Source: Sanderia malayensis (Eukaryota; Cnidaria; Scyphozoa; Semaeostomeae; Pelagiidae). From it: a stretch of 64,000 nt of DNA. The translations under genes and the position numbers were made by a program. Within the stretch, counting starts at the first letter, position 1. Every line of letters starts with the position of its first letter. Positions 34,617 to 43,325 of the stretch are shown here, in pieces. The DNA is taken from the NCBI GenBank assembly GCA_013076295.1, contig RQOL01000618.1, forward strand, positions 4,650,001-4,714,000, in the 5' to 3' direction. Under the pieces are notes generated by a model. That model was not told where the DNA came from. It did no database searches and saw only the letters and a list, made by a program, of their open reading frames with translations.

Positions 34617-35107
34617 ATAAATGTGATCAATGTGAATTTTCTTCCAAGTATAAAAGTAATGTTACACGACATGAAGAAGAGATGCACGAGGAGAGCAGTG
34701 AAGAGTCTGACTCAGATGATGAGATAGAAGTTGAAAGTGATCATGATAATGATGAAACTGTCAACACTGATGAGGATCTTCCTTTAGGGAATGTATGGCC
34801 TTCTATGCGTAAGGAAGTGGATGAAGATGAAAACATATTGCAAGTTTTCAAACGTAGATTTTATATAATAGAAGTTTTGAAAATGATGCTGTTGTAACTG
34901 CAGTTATAGCAACGATGCAAAAAGCACAGAGGGAAGATGATATGGATATGCAAGAGGCTTTAGATTATGCTATTGAGAAAGAAAATATCTCATCATACGT
35001 CAAGCAAAGAATGACGAAGAAGAGGAAGCTAGTGATTCTGAGGATGCTGCTGTGAATGAACTTGAATTTAATAGTACTCCAGCATTTCCATATAGTAGGA
35101 TATAACA
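34617..35107 (+). pseudogene. C2H2 zinc-finger protein of the palindromic element (frameshifted copy)
   Basis: Inverted copy of 29890-30390. The first 80 or so codons agree with the left copy, including the C2H2 finger and acidic stretch. One T is missing in the run at about 34860, which puts the frame out. One A is missing in the run at about 34980-34985. The open frame therefore ends early at 34897. Both losses are in homopolymers, so either post-insertion decay or sequencing error could explain them; the left copy shows neither. Confidence 0.8.
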
Positions 35108-35997
35108 ATGCTTATAAAAAGGTTTAGATATTATTGTTTGCTAATGCAGAAAATGGTCTCTTTTTCATGGCGTCTTTCTTCTTGAAACGTGTTAAAATAG
35201 TTTCTTCAACAGCTTGCACATTTTGTTTTGAATAATGTCCATTTCAAGTTTTGTTTTAAAGTGACTCGAAATCTTGGCTATCAGCCAATCAGATTACAGA
35301 GATTTTCTGTTTCTAGAAAATCTTTCAATGTGACGTCAGGGGATTTCCCCGCTTCTGGAAAAAATCGTTCGAATGTGGGGCTCAGTGATTTCCTAATTTT
35401 GCTAAGTCATCTTCATTAGCCAATCAGATTGCAGGAATTTTTCTGCCTCTGGAAATATCTTTTGAATGTGACGTCAGGGGATTTCCCGAGGGAATTACTT
35501 ATTTCGGTTTCGAGTCTTCGGATTGAAAGAGATTTGACGCGTACATTCGAACGTCGCATTCGAAAGTTTCTGATTTGTTCTTTGAATTCAATCTCGAGCC
35601 GAGAACGTGAATTTGCCAGTTCCTCGATATTTTTGTGTTTTCTTGCGATTTATTTAACAAATTCTTATCATCTTATAAGTGCATGAAAAATATGAAACAA
35701 TTCATTCAATATAACCAAGAGATTTTCTTTTTCTTGGTGTAAAAATCTTTTTCATAAACAAAACCGTTTTTTAGTTATTAAGCTTTTTATGGGTTTTTTT
35801 ATCAGCTTTGGCGATGTTTTGCAACTTCAAACTAACTTTCCACAACCTGTCGTTTTCGATTATTTTTTTACTGTTCATGCTCTTTTCAATTCTCGAAGAT
35901 TCTCGCGCATGCGTAATCTTAGCACTAAAATAAAATAAAAAATTCTACTGCGCATGCGTGCGCCAGGTGGGCTCGGACACCTACTTCCTCTCCTACT

Positions 35998-36161
35998 TCT
36001 ATATTATATCCGTTGTTGCTGTCACTATTGATTGATGTGTCGTATTATGATTGTTTTAGCTTAGGTGAATTTATAATAGTATTTCAGTTGAATGATTGAT
36101 CTCGAGCAAGCAACATCTTGTGTTCTCTTGACTATACCTGCTTTACCCTTTAAGCGCTACA
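35998..36161 (+). repeat. 3' LTR of Gypsy-2, second part
   Basis: Resumes with the repeated TCTATA (35998-36003); the remaining 158 bp match the 5' LTR with two differences. 127 + 158 = 285, the full LTR length. Confidence 0.93.
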
Positions 36162-36324
36162 ATAGAAAACTTTGTTCTCGGGAATTTGACGTCATCGGCA
36201 CATTCAACGTCGAATAACGGAGAAATAGTAGCTCTGATGACAAAAGTAACGCTGGATATCGATTTTACGGCAAACAGTACGTTATATGAGCCAAAGTTGT
36301 TTTTAGGTGTCAGTTCTCCTTTAA

Positions 36325-37151
36325 GTAGGTTTATGGATCCCCGCCCAAATTTTTCATAAAATTTCTCACGTGTTGTATTCTTCCTGCTCTAGTCATTGCA
36401 AGGGCAGCCAAGTACTACACACCTTCAAGCACTTCTATAAGATCAAATAAGGCAATTCCATAACATCAACAAAACCTTTACAACATGAAGGGTATGGCAA
36501 ATGACATTCCCAAAATCTAAATTATGCCTGGCATAAGCTGATAACCAATAAAGGATCGGCGAGGCCTATAAGGATCGGCGAGGCCACTTAAGGCAAAAAA
36601 AATTGTAAGCGGTGAGCCTAAAATGGGTGTGAAAGGCTACTTGCAGCGCCGAAGCAAGTTTTTGTCGTGTAACCTCCCCACAGGCAAACATAGGCGTCAT
36701 TTCATTTCATCTATCTTCAAACAGACTATATTTTGTTTTACATTGTTAAAATTAATTTAATTTCAAGGCAAAAAAATTGGCAAAGTGGCATAAAAAACTC
36801 ATTGACCAGGAATAAAAGCAATGAAACTAGCAACTTTTAACTTCGCACGACGATTTAGCTTTTTCGTTTATTAAACTTTCAAAAAATTGCAACAAACACT
36901 TTATAAGAATTAGTTTGTTAGTTGAGATTGATCTATTGTTGTTTTGCAACCTAAATGTCGGTCATTTTCCCTAGAGTTTATAAAGTGTTACGTAATACAT
37001 TCACTGGTTCAATTTACCTCTGTAGCTTATTTCCTTGGACATTTTAATAATTTTCATCTAAATTCAGGATATTTGAAGCCGCCATTTTGGGAAACTTTTA
37101 TTTTGCGTAAAGCACTCGTCGGCATCTTTGGAAGTTGTTTTGGATATTTGG
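36325..37151. other. Non-coding stretch, no recognised gene
   Basis: A 15-bp phrase AGGATCGGCGAGGCC is tandemly duplicated at 36554-36588. No exon recognised. Confidence 0.4.
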
Positions 37152-37179
37152 AATAAAATAAAATTAATTTTATTTTATT
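37152..37179. repeat. 28-bp perfect AT palindrome
   Basis: AATAAAATAAAATT followed directly by its complement, with no spacer. It lies just before the truncated LINE RT. Confidence 0.8.
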
Positions 37180-37188
37180 TGAGATACC

Positions 37189-37860
37189 TTTAGAGAGTTG
37201 CTCTATGCAGATGATGCAGATTTCGTAGCTCATCGTGAAGGAGAGATGCAACTGATCATGGATTGCTTTTCAGCTGCGTGTACTGCTTTTGGCTTGACCA
37301 TTATCAAGAAGACCAAAGTCATGTTCACCGTCACCACCTGGTACTGTTTTATTGAGCCCTCAATTTATGTCAATGGTGTAAGACTGGAAGTTGTAAACAA
37401 CTTTGTTTATCTGGGGAGCACAATGGCTATAGATCGTACTTTAGATGCAGAAATAACTCTCAGATTTGAAAAGGCCAGCATTGTTTTCAGTAAGCTTGAG
37501 GAAAGGGTTTGGTCAGACAGAGACCTTAAGACCGAAACCAAGATTGTGATATATATAGCATGTGTTCTGTCAGTTCTTCTTTATGCAGCTGAGGGGTGGA
37601 ATGCTATGAGAAGACATGTCAAACTTCTTGAAAGGTTTCATCAGCAGTGTCTCCGCCGTATACTAAATGTTAAATGGCAAACGTTTACCCCCGACACAAA
37701 GATCCTTGAGCTAGCTGGTATAAACAGTATTGAATACAATCTCGTGCAAATGAAACTAAGATGAGCTGGACACGTATCTCGAATGGATGACTCGAGGATT
37801 CCAAAGAGACTTCTTTATGGCGAACTGGTTACTGGAAAGAGAAAGAAGGGGAATAAGTAA
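37189..37860 (+). pseudogene. LINE reverse transcriptase C-terminal fragment
   Basis: Starts inside the RT palm at the catalytic box (LLYADDADFVAH). It continues with the fingers-to-thumb region (NNFVYLGSTMAID, then VLSVLLYAAEGWNAM) and the C-terminal LERFHQQCLRRILNVKWQ. A TGA at 37762 interrupts it where tryptophan is expected, and similarity continues after it (GHVSRMDDSRIPKRLLYGEL) to about 37855. Everything N-terminal of the YADD box is missing, as in a 5'-truncated non-LTR copy. The clade cannot be fixed; the pattern is that of widespread invertebrate non-LTR elements. Confidence 0.8.
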
Positions 37861-38823
37861 TTTGTTTACAGCAAATCTTCCGAGTCCATAAAATACAATA
37901 CGCGCTGTAACTGATCAAGCGAAAAGCTCCTAGAAATAAAAATTTCCATGAAAAATAAGCGGTGCAGCACAAAAGTTGTGACCATTAATGTAATCAAATC
38001 ACACATCTGAATTAAATAGAATTAAATAGCATTAACACCAATTTTTATGCAACATCAAAGAGATTTATTTTGTATAATTTTACTTTGAAAGTCTGACTGA
38101 TGCTCAAGCATTGAAAGTGCTGGTCTAAATAGGCAACTGCACAAGATAGTGTTCGACTTGCAAAGGAACAATTTTCCAGTGACCTTGCTAACACTAACAC
38201 TAACAGAATTACTGGCAGGTAACCTATCTATTGATATACCTTTTATTGTACATATCCAATTTATTATATATTACTCACATACCTCATTTCTACCATCTGA
38301 AATCACTTAATGCTGCCATTCTAGACACCCACCTCTGCGTAGTATTCACACATAACCATTCCACCGTTCATAGCCAACTACTTTACAACCACTATATTTG
38401 AAATCGTATCGCATAATAACTATTTAGTCACTTTGAAGGAGGCCTCAATGCCGGGCCAAAATATCAGTAAATTATCAGTTCGATTTGCCGATTTGCCGAT
38501 TTGCGTCTTTGCGGCTTTGCCGCTTTGCGCTGTTCCCGATTCAATATAATATCAGTAAAATAGTGATTTAACTCATTTGCTATCTTCACTGGGACTCAGG
38601 TTTTGGAGCCATTTTCACGCTTTAAGAGCCTAAACACTATCAAAATTCCCAGGCTTGATACCTATTATTCTCTTTATGCTTTTCCAAAAATATTTTCATA
38701 CTGTTTTTGTGCTCATCAGAGTGTTGATGATAGTAGGTCTTTTTGCTTTCTGTTATTAACAATGCGATTTTGGAACAGCTTGTATGTCTTAAGCTCACCA
38801 GGGAATTTTGTTGACTTAAATTG
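37861..38823. other. Non-coding stretch with short GATTTGC repeats
   Basis: A low-complexity patch of GATTTGCC/GCTTTGC units lies at 38473-38526. No recognised gene. Confidence 0.4.
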
Positions 38824-39499
38824 TTAGAATAATCTATCTCCGCTTTTCGTCATTCTCTGAATTCGAAAATTGGTCCAAGGTTTGTGTTTTAGCTTTAAAG
38901 CCTGCTTATTTAGCCTTTTCTTAGGACAATGTTTGTTTACGAGATTATGTAAATTAAAAAGAAAGATGTCAAGTTTTCCATTGAAGTCCTGTCTTTCATC
39001 ATAAAGGAACGAGGGATCCATTTATTTTTAATCTGTAAAGAATTTAGCTTCATCAAAGTTCTTGTAGTCATACGTAAAATAGAATGAAGTTTTGTGGTCA
39101 GGTGCATTCTCTCTCAATATGGCCAATTGGGGGACGTGGTCAGAAATTAAAGAAAGAATGTTGACTGCAAAAATGTTGCTTTCAGCTGCATTATTGACAT
39201 AAATGTTTTCAATAATTTTTGAGGAGCTATTTGCAATGCGAATTGCATGGAGTATGGTGTCTAGAAGTGGTAAGAGAACATCAAACATCATCAGGGACGT
39301 CATTTCATAATTTTTTTGGGGGGGGGGGGTGTAAACAGTTTTGCCCTGCAAAAGTTTCCCTCGTAAAACGAGTAGATACACTAGGTACGTAATAGTTTTA
39401 AAAACCAAGGCAAACAAACAATCGATATTTTGTAAATAAAAGTCAATATAAAGACTAATTTTACACTAATTTATTTGATTGAAAGTCTTCTCATTTTTT

Positions 39500-39690
39500 T
39501 TCTTGCCATGTTTTCAACACTTTATCAAGCAGGATAGTGTCTGTTAAGTCTTTTTCACAAGCTATAAGAATTAGATCATTTAATCGCTCATCTTTCATTT
39601 TAGATCGCAGCGAGTTTTTAACAATGTTAAGTTTGCTAAAGGTTCAGTTTGCCTCTGAAAATAACCTTTCACAACACATTTTCATAAACG
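39500..39690 (-). pseudogene. hAT transposase C-terminal (dimerisation) remnant
   Basis: The minus strand reads ERLFSEAN, a stop, then FSKLNIVKNSLRSKMKDERL, followed by NDLILIACEKDLTD. This is the hAT C-terminal dimerisation signature (E-R-x-F-S...KN-x-L-R-S...ERL). Its presence confirms the superfamily of the surrounding element. The upstream catalytic part is missing. Confidence 0.72.
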
Positions 39691-39792
39691 TAAACTTTGT
39701 CTCTGCTATGATGACTAATGATTATTTTCAAAATCTGCAAGCACCTTTTGGAATTTTAAATCGGAAATCGCGCGGAAATCTTAATCAAAATA

Positions 39793-40063
39793 CCGTAAAT
39801 CCTCGAAAAAGCCCCCACCTCCGAATAAGCCCTCCCCTTGAACAAGCCCCCATCCTGATAATCATTTGCAAGGATATTGAAGCCAAGTTTCCAGACACTG
39901 AAGTTCTTTAATGAATGTATTCCAAATAGCAGAAAGTTTAAACCAATAACTTTATTGATTGGCTGCATCGTATGGCTTTTATTTTGCTTAATATTGAACA
40001 ATTATCCAGCTAAAATTTCGTTTTCGCAAATAAGCCCCCGGGGGCTTATTCGAGGATTTACGG
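39793..40063. mobile_element. Pogo-like MITE, 271 bp, inside the hAT element
   Basis: Ends CCGTAAATCCTCGAA and its complement, flanked by TA (39791-39792 and 40064-40065). Subterminal GGGGGCTTATTCGAGG. Same family as 21081-21474 and the eroded piece at 63280-63437. Confidence 0.78.
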
Positions 40064-41183
40064 TATCCTACGTCAGAATACACCACGTGAAGGAAGACAT
40101 AGAAATACGGAAAACATAGTAATTTACGGAAAATGGAATGGAATAAAGGGCTCGGGCTGAGGAATTTACATTCATAAGAAGATGTGTATTGAATATGACA
40201 ATGAAGGAAATAGAAACTAAAACGTTTGTGAAACTTGAGTTCTAACTAATATTTTTTGCCCTGCGAGAATATAATATTTATTTCAGTTTTGCCCTGCGAA
40301 CTGCCGTTTTTCAGGACCGTTTTTCAGGTCCCTGAACATCATGTTGATAAAATATTACTTAGGGTGCGATTGTAATATTTGAGCAAATCAATATTAAAAT
40401 CACCCAATACAGCAATTAACTTGTTTTCCTTTGCTAAGTTGCTGTGTGCCATCTCTGAAAGTAATTGTTAAAATTTGAAATATCGGAATTGGGAGGCACA
40501 ACAGCAAACAATATGTTTTGTTTTTGAATTTTCAATCTCAATTCAGACAGTTTCGAAATCTTTGTCACAGATACAGAGGTAATATCTTTTATTAGCTGTG
40601 AGATTTGACTTAACCAAAATCCCAACACCACTAGCAGAACTGAGAGAGAGAGTTTCATGAAACTTGTAGCCTCGAAGCTCATTATTTCTTTGAATTTGGC
40701 TTCTTTTATTCTTTTGCTAAAGGGAACGGTCCGTATCTGGTACTGTCATTGTGGCAATCTCTTCAACAGTATAATGCTGAGAGGTAATATTAAGATTCAA
40801 ATTTTCATCTGTATCACAATCTGATAGGTTGGGTAGGTTGGTTAATCTTGATGAGATTTCAAAAAAGCAAGTTAACAATGACGGTCACAGAATACAACAA
40901 TAAAAACACAAGTGTATAAGCTGGAACTGTATCGTTGATATTATAATTTTGGCCGCAATTGGGGTCATACAGGCTGTATAGCTAATATTAGACTAGAGAC
41001 TAAAACACACTCTCGGGCTGAACATATGCAACCACTACGAACGTGTTCTACCGAGGCCAATAACGCCCCGAAGCTATACGATGCGTCTCGCAGGAGTTAC
41101 GGGACTTGCCCAGTGAACTGAGCTAAAACGCCCCCCACCCGTATTACTAAACAAACATGCCAGGATATAAAAGAAACTAAACG

Positions 41184-41206
41184 TATCGGGCATAGCCCTT
41201 CATCAG
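41184..41206 (-). ncRNA. Hammerhead-ribozyme-like motif, left copy
   Basis: Same core as 42797-42820 on the minus strand, with the same A-to-T change in the GAAA box. Confidence 0.33.
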
Positions 41207-41366
41207 TAGTGGTGAAGAAAAGAACGCAAAGGGCGGTTAAGCCGCAGAAATCGAAAGTACGAAAAATAGAAAAAAAGAATGTGTAATGGAATAAGACGTC
41301 GCAAGGAAAAGAGTAGCATAAGTAAAGCTGCGAAGGAGGAATAGATGACGTAAAAGTAAAAAATTT

Positions 41367-42026
41367 CTATGAAAAAGAAAAATGTTTATTGAGTCCAACA
41401 GGGAAAAGCGTCCCAAGCTTAAAAATTAAACGTTTTTCTAAAGTTTTTCTCTGTTTACTGCAAGCAGGCGCCATCGTTAAACCGAGAACAGACATATCAT
41501 CTATCGAGTGGCCAAGAAGGTTAAAATGCTTTGACACGTTGCTATCTGCATTATCCGCGCGTTCCTCATTCTCGTGAACTTTGGAACGGCCACACGCGGA
41601 TGTACCCGGATCCTTTCCTTCCTCAGTCAAACGGGATTTAACAAGAATTTGACGAAGATTGGTATCACGTCGAAAGGCCATGAGAGGTAGTGAAGTAAAA
41701 ATGCTCTTTGTGTCGTTGTCATTCTGCAAGATCTTGAAATTATTGTAAAGGATTTTCTTAACAGGCAGGGCAAGAGGATGTTACGTCAGTGTCAAAGGAA
41801 TTCTTTCATTTGTTCTTCATTCGTCTTTGACTTTGAGTGAATCTACTCTTGAAACGCTGGTGATTCTAAGAAGAGCTGATTCAATGACGTGAGCAGGGTA
41901 GCCATTGTTGATAAAGAAACTGAACATTTCTTTGGCTTTGTTGTTGAAATCAAGGTCATCAGAGCAAAGTTCTTCGCTTGCGACGACTTTGCTCTGATGA
42001 TCTATTTCAACAACATATATTTGCAA
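41367..42026 (-). pseudogene. Penelope-like polyprotein fragment, left copy
   Basis: Minus-strand pieces: SDDLDFNNKAKEMFSFFINN and GYPAHVIESALLRI (RT thumb), a stop, then LPVKKI-type linker, FRRDTNLRQILVKSRL and the Cys-rich CGRSK. It then skips directly to ENEERADNADSNVSKHF, so the middle of the GIY-YIG endonuclease is deleted (junction near 41577). Confidence 0.72.
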
Positions 42027-42610
42027 TGGCCGTGCCTGTTAAGAAAATCCTTTACAATAATTTCAAGATCTTGCAGAATGACAACGACACAAAGAGCATT
42101 TTTACTTCACTACCTCTCATGGCTTTTCGACGTGATACCAATCTTCGTCAAATTCTTGTTAAATCCCGTTTGACTGAGGAAGGAAAGGATCCGGGTACAT
42201 CCGCGTGTGGCCGTTCCAACTGCCGTACTTGCCACTACATCAACAGAGATACAATCATTACCACAACCCGCTCAACCTTCAATGTTCATCAAAGTTTTTC
42301 ATGCACATCATCCTGCCTTATATATTGCATCAAGTGTACGAGATGCGGTATACTGTACATGCGAAACTTCCCGCCAGATCAACAATCGCTTCGGAGAACA
42401 TTTGAGGAACGTAGAACACAAATTCACGAGAATGAGGAACGCGCGGATAATGCAGATAGCAACGTGTCAAAGCATTTTAACCTTCTTGGCCACTCGATAG
42501 ATGATATGTCTGTTCTCGGTTTAACGATGGCGCCTGTTTGCAGTAAACAGAGAAAAACTTTAGAAAAACGTTTAATTTTTAAGCTTGGGACGCTTTTCGC
42601 TTTTCGTTGA
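41978..42610 (+). pseudogene. Penelope-like polyprotein C-terminus, right copy (GIY-YIG)
   Basis: FRRDTNLRQILVKSRL, then the zinc-binding CGRSNCRTCHYI, then the GIY-YIG start IYCIKCTRCGILYM. The frame then shifts: the continuation (ETSRQINNRFGEHLRNVEHK) lies in another frame at 42360-42425 before the original frame returns with VSKHFNLLGHSIDDMSVLGL. GIY-YIG endonuclease after RT is the hallmark of Penelope-like elements. Not functional. Confidence 0.78.
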
Positions 42611-42796
42611 CTCAATAAACATTTTTCTTTTTATAGACATTTTTTACTTTTACGTCATTTATTCCTCCTTCGCAGCTTTACTTATGCTACTCTTTTCCTT
42701 GCGACGTCTTATTCCATTACACATTCTTTTTTTCTATTTTTCGTACTTTCGATTTCTGCGGCTTAACCGCCCTTTGCGTTCTTTTCTTCACCACTA

Positions 42797-42820
42797 CTGA
42801 TGAAGGGCTATGCCCGATAC
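42797..42820 (+). ncRNA. Hammerhead-ribozyme-like motif, right copy
   Basis: CTGATGA, a stem-loop GGGC-TAT-GCCC, then GATAC. This resembles the hammerhead core (CUGAUGA, stem II, GAAA) that Penelope-like elements commonly carry near their ends. GATA replaces GAAA, and I cannot draw a good stem I, so self-cleavage is unlikely in this copy. The inverted twin is at 41184-41206. Confidence 0.35.
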
Positions 42821-42934
42821 GTTTAGTTTCTTTTATATCCTGGCATGTTTGTTTATTCATACAATAATTGATCGTTATGTACTATTACAATTGCCGTACG
42901 TCACTTTATTGATTTTATTTACACCCGTATTACT

Positions 42935-43325
42935 CGCGGTGTATAGCTTGTGCACTACGGAACAAGCCAAGATGGTGAACTGCTCGAAGTGTGGTCACGA
43001 ACACCCGTGAAGAGTGGTTTGTGCAATTAACGAACTACATTAACTAAGCCACTAAATAGGTGGTCAAACCGCCAAAATTACAGCCAAAGTATTTCCCCAA
43101 ATTGCAGCACCGATGATTTTTTTTTTTTTTTACGAAGTCCGAATGGCCTGTTCGCGAATGTTCAGCGTAGATTTCAACGAGAGGTCGGGAACGTGGACAA
43201 ATGATCGCGGTTGTGGGGCACGAAATGCCGAAGAGCGTAGAAGGCCGCAAAAAGCCGTAGTAAAGGCCGCCAAGATCATGATAGTGTGACTCTCCGGCCA
43301 CGATGTTTGACATATCAGCCGTAAA
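42935..43325. other. Flank between Penelope-like and DIRS elements
   Basis: No tyrosine recombinase or methyltransferase is found where a DIRS element would carry them, so the DIRS copy looks truncated here. A tiny plus-strand reading at 42972 (MVNCSKCGHEHP, then stop) has a C-x2-C-G-H start like a zinc ribbon but is too short to call. Confidence 0.35.

Larger units (their letters stand above)
28995..35997. mobile_element. 7-kb palindromic element with a zinc-finger gene in each arm
   Basis: The element starts AGTAGGAGAGGAAGTAGG and ends with its complement. The exact 6-bp duplication TCTATA flanks it (28989-28994 and 35998-36003) inside the Gypsy-2 3' LTR, which proves it moved in as a unit. 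The left arm (28995-32335, 3341 bp) and right arm (32368-35997 less a 480-bp LINE insertion, about 3150 bp) are inverted copies around a 32-bp spacer. From end to centre each arm has a terminal region with CRE/CCAAT repeats, an outward-reading C2H2 gene, a TATA promoter and 63-bp tandem repeats. No transposase, integrase or polymerase is encoded. AG/CT termini, long TIRs and a 6-bp duplication are Polinton/Maverick traits; other 6-bp-duplication groups (for example Dada, IS3EU) remain possible. Confidence 0.93.
32368..35997. repeat. Right arm of palindromic element (with LINE insertion)
   Basis: Begins CTGAAGATTAATAAAATC, the complement of the left-arm end at 32318-32335, is cut at 32400 by a LINE fragment, resumes at 32881 (AAGGATTGGGTTATG) and runs to the terminus. 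Confidence 0.92.
23713..36161 (+). mobile_element. Gypsy LTR retrotransposon (Gypsy-2), 3' LTR split
   Basis: 285-bp LTRs (TGTAATATTATGC...CGCTACA), flanked by ATAG at 23709-23712 and 36162-36165 (AATAG if the LTR ends in AC). The order gag, protease, RT, RNase H, integrase shows it is Gypsy. Removing the palindromic insertion leaves a 3' LTR of exactly 285 bp. It differs from the 5' LTR at only 2 positions that I can find, so the insertion is young. Coding frames are nonetheless broken at two points in pol. Confidence 0.94.
22095..36320. mobile_element. TTAA element expanded to 14 kb by nested insertions
   Basis: Ends AGGAGAACTGACACC are identical for about 27 bp in inverted orientation and similar for about 75 bp. 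They are flanked by TTAA at 22091-22094 and 36321-36324. The native sequence is only 22095-23708 plus 36166-36320 (about 1.77 kb). The rest is the Gypsy-2 element and what was inserted in that. No transposase; piggyBac- or Kolobok-type by target. Confidence 0.88.
39292..40334. mobile_element. hAT element with exact 8-bp TSD
   Basis: Ends CAGGGACGTCATTTC and, inverted, CAGGGACCTGAAAAACGG, with the exact duplication AACATCAT at 39284-39291 and 40335-40342. Inserted into the LINE endonuclease. It contains a transposase remnant and a pogo MITE. Confidence 0.9.
38824..40880 (-). pseudogene. LINE endonuclease region, interrupted by a hAT element
   Basis: On the minus strand, from 40880 down: a CR1/jockey-type endonuclease with GVGILVKSNLTAN, IQKQNILFAVV and PPNSDISNFNNYF, then LGDFNIDLL (about 40393-40420), the hAT insertion 39292-40334, then HAIRIANSSSKIIENIY, ISDHVPQLAI and the post-endonuclease KKRLNKQALKLKHKPW. 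GDFN and SDH are catalytic landmarks of APE-type endonucleases. In-frame stops (near 39025) and shifts show decay. The PHD-finger fragment at 46560-46797 on the same strand could be the N-terminus of the same LINE, separated by later insertions. Confidence 0.75.
41149..42921. mobile_element. Penelope-like element, inverted pair of truncated copies
   Basis: Two head-to-head copies, left on minus (41149-41985) and right on plus (42000-42921), around a short hairpin (TCATCAGAGCAAAGT and complement at 41957-42003). The 13-bp direct repeat CACCCGTATTACT lies on both sides (41136-41148 and 42922-42934), so the pair inserted together. Shared 3' regions include AAGGGCTATGCCCGATACG and CTGGCATGTTTGTTTA. 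The left copy lacks most of the GIY-YIG segment. The right copy lacks the RT-thumb segment that the left keeps (41760-41950). Inverted partial copies are a known habit of Penelope-like elements. Confidence 0.82.

Noticed and set aside
28995..35997. Assembly or library fold-back artefact as an explanation for the palindrome
   Set aside because: The palindrome has a 6-bp duplication at its edges, lies inside an LTR that is complete after its removal, and its arms differ in repeat number, indels and a LINE insertion.
28995..35997. Full Polinton/Maverick
   Set aside because: Only termini and duplication length agree; no polymerase B, integrase, ATPase, protease or capsid gene is present.
42972..43010. 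Short zinc-ribbon-like reading MVNCSKCGHEHP
   Set aside because: Stops after 12 codons and has only one Cys pair.
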